Assembly (NCBI RefSeq): GCF_024397855.1 | Contig: NZ_CP073343.1 | Span: forward strand, 992,001 to 1,056,000 | DNA length: 64,000 nucleotides | Reading direction: 5' to 3' | Source of the DNA: Marinomonas rhizomae | Lineage (GTDB): Bacteria; Pseudomonadota; Gammaproteobacteria; Pseudomonadales; Marinomonadaceae | Shown: positions 1 through 8,602 of the stretch, piece by piece | How the letters are laid out: every line of letters begins with the position of its first letter | Numbering within the stretch: the stretch's first letter is position 1 | Program-made: the position numbers and the translations under genes | The notes under the pieces: generated by a model | Told to the model about the DNA's origin: nothing | The model's input: only the letters and a program-made list of their open reading frames with translations | Database searches by the model: none

Positions 1-1370
<1,370 letters not shown>

Positions 1371-1584
1371 ATAACACCAAAGTGGTTTTGGATGAGAAGA
1401 GTGAAAGCTCAAGATCATCAAAATGACAAAGACACATATACGATATTGAATAAGCTGGTTTATCGCTTGATACACGTTATTTCAAAATGAATTGTTAAAG
1501 ATCCAAGCACGTATTCGCGTGTTTTGAGTCAAGTCGAAAGACAATGCAATAAACGCATACCTCAAAACAAACGCAAAACGAATT

Positions 1585-1700
1585 GCTTGACGATCATAGA
1601 GGCGTTGAACCACCTGATCCCATCCCGAACTCAGAAGTGAAAAGCGCCATCGCCGATGGTAGTGTGGGAGATCCCATGTGAGAGTAGGTCGTCGTCAAGC
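1585..1700 (+). rRNA. 5S ribosomal RNA
   Basis: Starts GCTTGACGATCATAGAGG and ends GTCGTCGTCAAGC, so the two ends pair as the terminal stem. The conserved internal segments CCACCTGATCCCATCCCGAAC and GATGGTAGTGTGGG are present. Length about 116 nt. It lies about 215 bp after 23S with no tRNA between, and is followed directly by a terminator. Confidence 0.95.
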
Positions 1701-1714
1701 TTTATATTAAGAAG

Positions 1715-1746
1715 GCCCTGATAGCTATGCTGTCAGGGCTTTTTTT
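1715..1746 (+). terminator. rrn operon terminator
   Basis: An 11-bp stem (1715-1725 with 1729-1739, one G-U pair, loop of three) is followed at once by seven T residues, 15 bases after 5S. A standard intrinsic terminator for the rRNA operon. Confidence 0.92.
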
Positions 1747-2038
1747 CGTCTGGAAAAAACAGCCCCCATCTCTTCACTACTTCTGAATACATGTGACTGA
1801 GCGATGTTCCGAAGGAATCAGCTCAGGGCGCCGAATGGCGCGGCGAAGCTTCAGATCATGGTAGGTCTTCCTACAAGAGGATAAGCATCCCGCAAGGGGG
1901 TAAAAACTCATGCGAAATGATATCTAAGAGATGTAGTGCTATTGATTATTTGGTCTCTTTCAAACATTTTCTATGATTTAGTGAATTATACGAGTATTTT
2001 TCTTGCAGAAACCGCACATCTTCGCTAAATTATTCCGC

Positions 2039-2123
2039 AGACAGAGAGTGAATGGATTCGCTCATGCCTCCAGGATGGAGGCTCTGTCTCTTATTAGGAT
2101 GAATTGTGCTGCATGGACGCAGC
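2039..2123. repeat. Cluster of inverted repeats with GGA-containing loops
   Basis: An outer stem AGACAGAG (2039-2046) pairs with CTCTGTCT (2082-2089). Inside it sit two hairpins: GAGTGAA-tgga-TTCGCTC (2046-2063, one G-U) and GCCTCCA-gga-TGGAGGC (2066-2082). A third hairpin, GCTGC-atggac-GCAGC, follows at 2108-2123. All three loops contain GGA. No T-run follows, so this is not a plain terminator. It could be a small structured RNA, a protein-binding element or an intergenic repeat. Confidence 0.55.
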
Positions 2124-2498
2124 GGAAAATCTCTTTACGCGTTACTTCTCACATTCTCGTTATCTCTATTCTTTTTTTCAAAAATCATTCACACCTTTAG
2201 CTTATTTAGTGTTTCTCATATTGAAACTTAGCTGTTGAGCATCATAATTGTGCAAATTATGATTCTTTTAGGATTTAATTCTGAGTTTAAGGGTGGCTAG
2301 GTTCTTGTATCAGCAGGTCGGTTACTTTTTCAATTCAAACGATTACTTCGAATTTTGATTGCGAGTACAAGCGATTAAGCATTTGCATAGGGATAGATAA
2401 TTCCCATTCTTGAGCCTTAGATGCTACTTAGATAGAGGTTATCTAGAAAAATGAGCGTAAAGAAAAATATTTTTATATGTTTTATCTTAAACTGTTTT

Positions 2499-2528
2499 TT
2501 GATTAAAATTGAAAAAAAGTCATATAAT
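2499..2528 (+). promoter_or_regulatory. Upstream candidate promoter of the cold-shock gene
   Basis: TTGATT (2499-2504), an 18-bp spacer and a perfect TATAAT (2523-2528). It would give a leader of roughly 265 nt ahead of the cold-shock gene at 2801. A second candidate lies closer to the gene. Confidence 0.4.
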
Positions 2529-2605
2529 ACATATAGATAGAGAGTTCTCCTACATCCGCTTACATTTTTATTTAGCTTATATTGCTAAATATATGTAGAA
2601 CATGA

Positions 2606-2635
2606 TTGACCCAGCGGCTCAAAGCGGACTACAAT
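2606..2635 (+). promoter_or_regulatory. Proximal promoter and long leader of the cold-shock gene
   Basis: TTGACC (2606-2611), an 18-bp spacer and TACAAT (2630-2635). A start about seven bases downstream (near 2642) gives a 5' untranslated leader of about 159 nt before the ATG at 2801. That is the length of the regulatory leader of E. coli cspA, which acts as an RNA thermosensor. Promoter and length are read from the sequence; the regulatory role is inferred. Confidence 0.5.
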
Positions 2636-2800
2636 CAATTTCGTTTAAAAGAGTTGGCAATATTTATGTCCAGAGTTGCGAATATTACGTCTTGTATGTT
2701 CGGTCCTGTTAAGTCATAAGTAATACCGAGTTTTTTTAGCACTATAACGAAGATGATTTACATTTTCGTATAAATTAACTTAACCTACAGGATAACAGAC

Positions 2801-3010
2801 ATGTCTGACGTAGTAACTGGTACAGTAAAATTTTTCAACGAAACTAAAGGTTTCGGTTTCATCACTCAGGATCAAGGTCCTGACGTTTTTGTTCATTTCT
2901 CTGCAATCAACACTTCTGGTTTCAAAACTTTGGCTGAAGGCCAAAAAGTTGAATTCCAAGTAGCTCAAGGCAAAAAAGGCCCTGAAGCTCAAAACGTTAC
3001 ACCTCTATAA
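2801..3010 (+). CDS. Cold-shock protein, CspA family
   Basis: A 69-residue single cold-shock domain (OB-fold) protein that binds single-stranded nucleic acid and, in this family, melts RNA structure as a chaperone or antiterminator. The two RNA-binding motifs are intact: KGFGFI (RNP1, near residues 16-21) and DVFVHF (RNP2, near 28-33). The length equals that of CspA-type proteins and the C-terminus [10 protein letters not shown] is typical. The gene is monocistronic with a strong terminator behind it and a long leader in front, as for temperature-regulated csp genes. A second paralogue lies at 8864. Which of several csp genes this corresponds to cannot be decided from sequence alone. Confidence 0.96.
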   Translation: MSDVVTGTVKFFNETKGFGFITQDQGPDVFVHFSAINTSGFKTLAEGQKVEFQVAQGKKGPEAQNVTPL

Positions 3011-3049
3011 TGTAACGTTGCTGAGGATACTCTCAGCAGTGCGAATGCT

Positions 3050-3079
3050 AAAAAGCGACTTTTAAAGTCGCTTTTTTTG
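3050..3079 (+). terminator. Terminator of the cold-shock gene
   Basis: AAAGCGACTT pairs with AAGTCGCTTT across a short loop and is followed by a T-run. It lies about 40 bp after the stop codon. Confidence 0.9.
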
Positions 3080-3160
3080 TTTTTATAGGTAACGATTTAT
3101 ATAAGGTGTGACTCTCTTAGTTAGGCCTAAATTATGTTGGTAAGTAGTAAGGAGGTTCTA

Positions 3161-3703
3161 ATGGCTGTGAAGTCTTTACAGGAGCAACTGTTGGGTGTTG
3201 GGCTTGTTGATAAAAAGAAAGTTAAGAAATTAAAAGCTGAATCTTTACAGCTAAAACAAAAAGTAAAAAAAGGCAAGGTTGTTGCGTCTGATGATAGCCG
3301 CCAAGAAGAGCTGAAGCGTCAAAGGGAGGCGAAGGCTGAGAATGATCGAGCGTTAAACATGGAGCGACAGAAGCTTGCAGAGCAAAAAGCGATCCATGGG
3401 CAGATTCGTCAGATGATTGAGCAGAATCGTGTGCGAAAAGAGGATGGAGACATTGCTTATCATTTTACTGATAATAAAAAAGTAAAGCAGCTGTATATAA
3501 GTCAACCTATGCACGATGATTTGAGTCGTGGGCGCTTAGCAATAGTAAAACTTGATGAATCGTATGAGATCATCCCAGAGCCTGTTGCTGTGAAAATTAA
3601 TGAACGTGATTCGTCCTATATTCTTGTTTGTAATAATCGCATTGAGAGTGTTGAAGATGATCCGTATGCAGACTTTCAAATTCCTGATGATTTGATGTGG
3701 TAA
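3161..3703 (+). CDS. DUF2058 (YaiL-like) protein
   Basis: A 180-residue charged cytoplasmic protein. The N-terminus MAVKSLQEQLLGVGLVDKKK followed by a Lys/Glu-rich helical stretch (about residues 15-95), then a C-terminal part with IAYHF and VKQLYIS, is characteristic of the DUF2058 family (E. coli YaiL). Members are annotated as possible nucleoprotein or polynucleotide-associated proteins; the actual function is not established. An upstream in-frame ATG at 3134 exists, but AAGGAGG at 3149-3155 sits six bases before the ATG at 3161, which decides the start. It stands alone between two terminator-bounded genes. Confidence 0.85.
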   Translation: MAVKSLQEQLLGVGLVDKKKVKKLKAESLQLKQKVKKGKVVASDDSRQEELKRQREAKAENDRALNMERQKLAEQKAIHGQIRQMIEQNRVRKEDGDIAYHFTDNKKVKQLYISQPMHDDLSRGRLAIVKLDESYEIIPEPVAVKINERDSSYILVCNNRIESVEDDPYADFQIPDDLMW

Positions 3704-4099
3704 CCGTATTGTTATTGCTGAATGAGGGTTTTCTTAACCCTCTAGTTCTCATATTTTACCTATTCCCTTTTTTAGTCCTCTATGTCGTTTATTGCTGTGT
3801 GAAGTAGTCGATAAGCAATGTATTTTCAAAAAAAAGTACTTAAATAACGTTTTTATGCACATTGATATCCCCTTATATCTATTAAGCTATTGATTTTAAT
3901 ATATTATTTTCAATCCACCTCTTTTTCTATATCCTTTTTATGTAACATATTTCAAGAAAAAAGCACATATAGTGAATACTTGATGCAACTAACTTGCGAG
4001 TGGTTGTCTATTTCTACGAAATGTTTAGATTGTTTGACTGTTGCTTGCACATATCAAGCGCCTACAAGAAAAGCGTAAACATTCAAAAGGGAAACGAAA
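3704..4099. other. AT-rich spacer upstream of the porin gene
   Basis: No gene supported. GAGGGTT/AACCCTC (3724-3742) can form a hairpin after the DUF2058 gene, but only a weak T-rich tail follows. The rest is AT-rich, as expected for the control region of a strongly expressed porin. A 62-codon frame at 3890-4078 has no ribosome-binding site and a composition typical of chance frames. The porin Shine-Dalgarno is AGGGAAACG just before 4100. Confidence 0.6.
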
Positions 4100-5005
4100 A
4101 TGAAAAAATCGATTATTGCTATTGCTGTATCAAGTGCGGCACTTGCTTCTGTATCAACTTACGCAGCTGAAGGCTCTACTGTAGATGTCTACGGTAATAT
4201 CCAGTACGCATACACTGATAACGATGCTGGTTCAGATTTTGAGGATAATGGTTCAACTTTTGGTTTTAAAGGTGAAACTAAAATCAACGACGATTTGACT
4301 GCTTTTTTCAAATATGAACTTGAAGCTGATGCTGACCAGAAAAAGTCAGGTGTAGATGTAAATCTTGATCAAGCTTTTGTTGGTTTAAAAGGTAACTTCG
4401 GTAAGGTTCAAGTAGGTTCATTCGATTCTATTTATAATAATGCCATTCAAGATTCTGTTGATCAGTTTGAATACCTAGGTTTCTCTTCAAATAATACGAC
4501 ATCTGAAGGCGATACTATTGCTTACTTCTCTCCTTCAATGGGTGGCTTTGAAGTTCAAGCGTCAGCTCAAGTTAAGGGCACTGATAATGCTAACGACGGT
4601 ACCGCACTAACACTTGTAGGTAAATACAATGTTGACGCTTTGACTGTTGCTCTAGGTTATGATTCTCTTGAAAACGATCAAGCTGATGATGAAAACACTA
4701 TAGGTCTATCTGTAGGTTATGATATTCAGTCTAACTTAAATGTTACGGCTAAATTTGAAACAACTAAAGATGCTGAAGATAGAGTTGGTCTATCTGCTCG
4801 TTACGGTTACGGCGCTGGTGATGTTTACGCTTCTGCGCAAGTTATCTCTCCTGACCAAGGCGATGAGTACAATGAAGCTGGCGTTGGCGTAACATACAGC
4901 CTAGCATCAAATGTTTATGTATACGGTGAAGTAGCTAGCATCGAAGCAAGCGCTGATGCTGATGCAGACACACAAACAGCTGTTGGTGTTTACTACGGTT
5001 TCTAA
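4100..5005 (+). CDS. General porin, outer-membrane beta-barrel
   Basis: A 301-residue precursor of a Gram-negative general porin, forming passive diffusion channels in the outer membrane. The signal peptide MKKSIIAIAVSSAALASVSTYA is followed by AEGSTVDVYGNIQYAY, the typical first strand. Amphipathic strands and acidic loops alternate, GFKGETKINDDLTAFFKYELE is a porin-type strand-turn, and the chain ends in YYGF with the terminal Phe required for barrel assembly. It is slightly shorter than most 16-stranded porins (about 330-380 residues). It is strongly acidic (many Asp/Glu in loops), in line with a marine species. The substrate cannot be predicted. Two hairpins follow the stop codon. Confidence 0.93.
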   Translation: MKKSIIAIAVSSAALASVSTYAAEGSTVDVYGNIQYAYTDNDAGSDFEDNGSTFGFKGETKINDDLTAFFKYELEADADQKKSGVDVNLDQAFVGLKGNFGKVQVGSFDSIYNNAIQDSVDQFEYLGFSSNNTTSEGDTIAYFSPSMGGFEVQASAQVKGTDNANDGTALTLVGKYNVDALTVALGYDSLENDQADDENTIGLSVGYDIQSNLNVTAKFETTKDAEDRVGLSARYGYGAGDVYASAQVISPDQGDEYNEAGVGVTYSLASNVYVYGEVASIEASADADADTQTAVGVYYGF

Positions 5006-5035
5006 GATCTTCTTATAGTTGATTTTATTTACTCT

Positions 5036-5068
5036 AAGGCTCCTGCTAATTAATAAGGTGGGAGCCTT
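5036..5068 (+). repeat. Stem-loop in the porin 3' region
   Basis: AAGGCTCC (5036-5043) pairs with GGAGCCTT (5061-5068) without a following T-run. It lies 30 bp after the porin stop codon, before the true terminator, and may stabilise the mRNA 3' end. Confidence 0.5.
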
Positions 5069-5134
5069 ATGTTAAGCAAGATCATTCAAGGTTCCATATT
5101 TCTTCTCTTGTAGGCAGACTGTTGGAACATTTTG

Positions 5135-5165
5135 GCACTTGGTGGAAACATCAGGTGCTTTTTTT
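5135..5165 (+). terminator. Intrinsic terminator downstream of the porin
   Basis: GCACTTGGT (5135-5143) pairs with ATCAGGTGC (5150-5158), nine pairs with two G-U, loop GGAAAC, followed by seven T residues. It is 130 bp beyond the porin stop, leaving a long structured 3' untranslated region. Confidence 0.85.
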
Positions 5166-5255
5166 ATTACAAGCTTTTCTACTTGATATTACAAATACTT
5201 GATTGTTATTTGACCAAACCGTTACACTGAAGTTTTACTTTGATTGGCGGTTGTT

Positions 5256-5894
5256 ATGCTTAATATGGACTTTGCCCAAGCTGTGTTTATCGATACAAAT
5301 AAACTTGATTGGGTTGCAAGTCCCATGTCTGGTGTTTATAGAAAGCCTTTGGCGCGAGAAGAGGCAGAGCGAGGCCATGCAACAAGTCTTGTGCAATATG
5401 AGGCGGGTTCAGTTTTTCGCCCTCATCCACATCCTTTAGGTGAAGAAATATTAGTGTTGAGCGGTATTTTTTCTGATGAAAAGGGGGATTTTAACGCTGG
5501 CAGTTATTTTAGAAATCCTCCCGGTAGTAGTCATGCGCCTCATAGCCATAATGGTTGCTTTCTATTAGTTAAGTTACATCAGTTTCAAACCACCGATTTA
5601 AATCAAGTCTATATAGATACTCCCGGTATTTGGTCATCTACACAATCTGGCATTCTGCCTCTTTACGAATTTGGTTCGGAGCGAGTCTGGTTTGTTCGTA
5701 TTCAGAATGGTGAAGATATATTGCATGAATTGGACTTATCGGCTTCTGTTGAGTTATTTGTTATATCGGGGCAAGCTGAGTATGACGGCCTTCAAATGTC
5801 TTCTGGTGTATGGCTACGTGAGCCTGAGTTTAAGTTAGAGGATTGGGTGGTACCTTCAAGTTGTTTTATTTGGCTAAAGTCAGGCCATTTCTAA
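5256..5894 (+). CDS. ChrR-like cupin protein
   Basis: About 212 residues, a cupin-fold protein resembling the C-terminal cupin of the anti-sigma factor ChrR (ChrR_Cupin). The first cupin carries plausible metal ligands: H57 and H59 in RPHPHPLGEE, E63/E64, and H93/H96/H98 in SSHAPHSHNG. A second, degenerate cupin repeat follows. The N-terminal zinc-binding anti-sigma domain of ChrR is absent and no ECF sigma gene is adjacent, so this is not a classical ChrR. A metal-dependent enzyme or small-molecule sensor is possible. The ATG at 5256 follows GGCGG; in-frame TTG at 5244 and ATG at 5265 are alternatives. The FAH-family gene follows after 27 bp, probably co-transcribed. Confidence 0.75.
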   Translation: MLNMDFAQAVFIDTNKLDWVASPMSGVYRKPLAREEAERGHATSLVQYEAGSVFRPHPHPLGEEILVLSGIFSDEKGDFNAGSYFRNPPGSSHAPHSHNGCFLLVKLHQFQTTDLNQVYIDTPGIWSSTQSGILPLYEFGSERVWFVRIQNGEDILHELDLSASVELFVISGQAEYDGLQMSSGVWLREPEFKLEDWVVPSSCFIWLKSGHF

Positions 5895-5921
5895 TTCTTC
5901 CTATTCTTTGCTGGGGGTTAA

Positions 5922-6629
5922 ATGAAGAATATCGTATCTGAGCAATCTAGGGTTTATTTGCCCATTGTTGAAAATGATCAAGTTTATCCAGTTGGTCGCG
6001 TTTTTTGTGTTGGTCGTAATTACGCAGAACATTCAAAAGAAATGGGGGATGACCCAGAACGAGATCCGCCATTCTTCTTTGTAAAAGATGCCTCTAGTGT
6101 TGTGCCTTCTGCGTTCTCTGACGTTACTCGTATTGCATACCCTATGGCCACATCACAGTTTGAATATGAAGTAGAGCTCGTGGTGGCGCTAGGAGAAGGC
6201 GGTCGTAATCTATCGTTGCAGCAAGCTAGAGAAGCCGTTCTTGGTTATGCTGTAGGCTTGGATATGACGCGTCGTGACCTTCAGGCGCAGGCGAAAAAGA
6301 AAGGGCGTCCTTGGGAAGTTGGCAAGTCATTTGATGAGTCCGCACCAATTAGTCCTATTTCATTAAAAACAGATTTGCTTGCAGGTAATGTTGCAAAAGC
6401 GGAGATCGGTTTAAAAGTGAATGGTGACCTTAAGCAAATTAGTAGTGTGGCCAATTTAACCTGGTCAATTGAAGAGGTTATTTGCAAACTGTCAGAGGTA
6501 TTTGAATTGCGGCCTGGTGATTTAATCATGACAGGGACGCCTGAAAATGTAGGGGTTGTTGTTGCTGATGATGAGATGCTGGCTTGGGTTGAGCATTTGG
6601 GTGAGATAAGAATAAGTGTTACTGATTAA
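5922..6629 (+). CDS. Fumarylacetoacetate hydrolase family protein
   Basis: A 235-residue FAH-superfamily enzyme of the YcgM/FAHD1 type. Family members hydrolyse or decarboxylate acylpyruvates and oxaloacetate, or isomerise related dicarbonyl acids, using a divalent metal. Visible marks are GRNYAEHSKEMG after the N-terminal VGRVFCV, metal-ligand acids in FEYEVELVVALG (ExE), GYAVGLDMTRRDLQ, KSFDESAPISP and the C-terminal GDLIMTGTPENVG. The length is normal for the short class. Its stop overlaps the convergent DTW gene by 11 bp. The substrate cannot be fixed; the upstream cupin suggests a small catabolic unit, which is inference. Confidence 0.87.
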   Translation: MKNIVSEQSRVYLPIVENDQVYPVGRVFCVGRNYAEHSKEMGDDPERDPPFFFVKDASSVVPSAFSDVTRIAYPMATSQFEYEVELVVALGEGGRNLSLQQAREAVLGYAVGLDMTRRDLQAQAKKKGRPWEVGKSFDESAPISPISLKTDLLAGNVAKAEIGLKVNGDLKQISSVANLTWSIEEVICKLSEVFELRPGDLIMTGTPENVGVVVADDEMLAWVEHLGEIRISVTD

Positions 6630-7077
6630 ATTCAATAAATTTATTGAATATGGTGGATGCTGCTGGATGTTTATATTCGTTTAATAGTTGAGTTGCAACT
6701 TCAGCAGTGCAAAGGCCGATATTTTTTTGATTACGACGTTTTGTGTATATAGATGTCACGCCCTGAATTTCATAGTGTTTAAACTTATGTAGATAGGGCG
6801 ATTTATTGTATATTTTCTGAGCCTGTTGCCAAGTTCCATCAATTATAATGATGTTGTTGATTGACTGCGAAATATCCTCACAGAATCTTTGTTGTTCGTT
6901 TTTACATAGGTAAATGAGTAATGTGTTACTAGGAGATAGATTTAAGATATCTATGCTTGGTGAAACTCTGGACCATACGACGACTTCACACTCATCATTC
7001 AGTACCTCTTTTACTAGCTTTCCTGTACCTGAAGGCTTTTTGAGTTCTTCGCTATGGGTGAGTAACCAGATTTTCAT
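6619..7077 (-). CDS. DTW domain protein (TapT/TrmO-type tRNA aminocarboxypropyltransferase family)
   Basis: About 152 residues. The DTW motif is present as DGTWQQAQKIY (residues 80-90), with SRVSPS, RRNQKNIGLCTAE and the C-terminal AA-rich helix typical of this family. Characterised members (E. coli TapT) transfer the aminocarboxypropyl group from S-adenosylmethionine to uridine 47 of tRNA (acp3U). This protein lacks the N-terminal Cys cluster of TapT, so it belongs to the shorter subgroup and its exact target is uncertain. The start at 7077 (MKIWLLTHSEE) fits the family better than the longer frame from 7119. It overlaps the convergent FAH gene by 11 bp and follows amt behind a terminator. 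Confidence 0.8.
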   Translation of the reverse strand: MKIWLLTHSEELKKPSGTGKLVKEVLNDECEVVVWSRVSPSIDILNLSPSNTLLIYLCKNEQQRFCEDISQSINNIIIIDGTWQQAQKIYNKSPYLHKFKHYEIQGVTSIYTKRRNQKNIGLCTAEVATQLLNEYKHPAASTIFNKFIEFNQ

Positions 7078-7143
7078 TAGAGTCTTCGCTATTGATAAAT
7101 AGGCAATTATACCCTTCATTAAAATGAACTAGAATATGAAAAA

Positions 7144-7183
7144 GCCTGATGGCGGTGCAGTAAACAATGAACCGCCATCAGGC
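7144..7183 (-). terminator. Terminator of amt
   Basis: A 13-bp stem, GCCTGATGGCGGT (7144-7156) with ACCGCCATCAGGC (7171-7183). Read on the minus strand it is followed by TTTTTC. It lies 16 bp after the amt stop codon. Confidence 0.9.
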
Positions 7184-7198
7184 CCAACAAAAGTAGTG

Positions 7199-8410
7199 TT
7201 ATTCTTTGCCAATAGAGCCAATTTTATGAATTGATAAATCAGCGCCGTTGAATTCATCCTCTTCACTGAGACGTAAACCACTTACAGACTTAACTATTCC
7301 ATAAACAATAAACCCACTCAGCGCTGCTATCACAACTCCCCCTAGGCTTCCTAAGAGCTGAGAGAGGAAGCTAACGCCACCTAGTCCACCAAGTGATTCA
7401 GATCCGAAAATCCCTGCGGCAATGCCTCCCCAGGCCCCACAAACACCATGAAGTGGCCAAACACCAAGAACATCATCTGTGTTTTTGAATTTTTGTTGAA
7501 CAACAGTAAAGAGAGTGGTGAATATAGCACCGGCAAATGCGCCTGTGACTAATGCGCCAATAGGATGCATGATGTCTGAACCTGCGCAGATAGCGACTAA
7601 GCCTGCTAATGGGCCGTTATGGATAAAGCCTGGGTCATTTTTACCAAACAGCATGGCCGCAATAATGCCGCCGACCATGGCCATTAAAGAGTTTACAGCG
7701 ACTAAGCCACTTACCCCTTCTAGCGTTTGTGCGGACATAACGTTAAAGCCAAACCAGCCTATGCAAAGAATCCAGGCGCCTAATGCCAAAAATGGGATGT
7801 TTGATGGTGCGAAAGCAACTAGCTTTCCATGCTTAAAGCGGCCGCGACGAGTGCCAAGTAATACTATGGCTGCTAGCGCAACCCACCCACCAAAAGCATG
7901 AACGACAACAGAGCCTGCAAAATCATGAAAAGGGGCGCCATAATGTTTGGTTAGCCAATCTTGAAGACCGTAATTGCCATTCCATACAATGCCTTCAAAA
8001 AGTGGGTAGGCAATACCAACAATTACCGCTGCGGAAATCAGCATAGGATAAAACTTAGCACGCTCAGCGACGCCACCTGAAATGATGGCGGGTATCGCAG
8101 CGGCAAAGGTCATGAGGAAGAAAAACTTCACTAGGCTATAACCGTGCTCTTGCGATAGTACGGCGGCGCTATCAAAAAAATTGACTCCATAAGCGATTTG
8201 ATAGCCAATAAAAAAATAAACGAGCGCTGAAATAGCAAAATCCGTCATTATTTTGACTAACGCATTTACTTGGTTTTTATGTCTTACTGTCCCAACTTCT
8301 AAAAAAGCAAACCCAGCATGCATGGCGAACACCATTATGGCGCCAAGTAATATAAAAAGGGTGTTTGAACTGGAAACTAGCATTTCTACTGCACTGTTTG
8401 TGGATGTCAC
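7199..8410 (-). CDS. amt: Ammonium transporter Amt
   Basis: A 403-residue integral membrane channel of the Amt/Mep/Rh family conducting ammonium/ammonia across the cytoplasmic membrane. About eleven hydrophobic segments are visible. Family motifs include FLEVGTVRHKNQVNALVK, the first pore His in DFAGSVVVHAFGG, and the second in LGVWPLHGVCGAWGG. The start is GTG at 8410, preceded on the minus strand by AGGAG at six bases. No glnK (PII) gene is adjacent, unlike the usual glnK-amtB pair, and the protein ends shortly after helix 11. Upstream lies a sigma-54 promoter with an NtrC-like site, so induction by nitrogen limitation is expected. Confidence 0.95.
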   Translation of the reverse strand: MTSTNSAVEMLVSSSNTLFILLGAIMVFAMHAGFAFLEVGTVRHKNQVNALVKIMTDFAISALVYFFIGYQIAYGVNFFDSAAVLSQEHGYSLVKFFFLMTFAAAIPAIISGGVAERAKFYPMLISAAVIVGIAYPLFEGIVWNGNYGLQDWLTKHYGAPFHDFAGSVVVHAFGGWVALAAIVLLGTRRGRFKHGKLVAFAPSNIPFLALGAWILCIGWFGFNVMSAQTLEGVSGLVAVNSLMAMVGGIIAAMLFGKNDPGFIHNGPLAGLVAICAGSDIMHPIGALVTGAFAGAIFTTLFTVVQQKFKNTDDVLGVWPLHGVCGAWGGIAAGIFGSESLGGLGGVSFLSQLLGSLGGVVIAALSGFIVYGIVKSVSGLRLSEEDEFNGADLSIHKIGSIGKE

Positions 8411-8527
8411 ACGTGGCTCCTAACGTTTGTCTTTGCACCGAAAAGGTTTGCTATCATCCATAGTTGCTCTTTTTTGGGGCTTAATTGGTGTTTTGGATTA
8501 ATGAATTTAAAGCTTAATCTGCTTTAA

Positions 8528-8542
8528 GCAATTATTGTTCCA
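8528..8542 (-). promoter_or_regulatory. Sigma-54 promoter of amt
   Basis: On the minus strand the sequence reads TGGAAC-AATAA-TTGC, matching the -24/-12 consensus TGGCAC-N5-TTGC with the invariant GG and GC correctly spaced. Transcription would start near 8517, about 107 bases before the amt GTG codon. Confidence 0.7.
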
Positions 8543-8556
8543 TTTATGCCATTATT

Positions 8557-8602
8557 TGGTGCCTTTTGGTGTCATGGATTATTTATGCACCGTTTTGGTG
8601 GA
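8557..8602 (-). promoter_or_regulatory. NtrC-type enhancer sites for amt
   Basis: TGCACCGTTTTGGTGGA (8586-8602) is close to the NtrC dyad GCACC-N5-GGTGC. A second box, at 8557-8574, keeps only the GGTG half. The two are about 29 bp apart, near three helical turns, upstream of the sigma-54 promoter. Recognition is by consensus from memory. Confidence 0.5.

Larger units (their letters stand above)
1747..2600. other. Gene-free, hairpin-rich region after the rrn operon
   Basis: No convincing coding sequence. A 65-codon reading frame at 2003-2200 has no ribosome-binding site and is built over inverted repeats. Two structured blocks stand out. At 1797-1900 there are consecutive short-loop hairpins: TTCC-gaa-GGAA, GCGCC-gaat-GGCGC, GTAGG-tctt-CCTAC and CCC-gcaa-GGG. 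At 2039-2123 there is an apparent three-way junction plus one more hairpin. The remainder (2130-2480) is AT-rich, with nothing I recognise. Both blocks are treated under findings. Confidence 0.6.

Noticed and set aside
2003..2200. 65-codon reading frame after the rrn operon
   Set aside because: No ribosome-binding site; its 5' half is the three-way hairpin cluster, and composition does not resemble genes in the window.
3890..4078. 62-codon frame before the porin gene
   Set aside because: AT-rich spacer, no ribosome-binding site, and it would occupy the porin control region.
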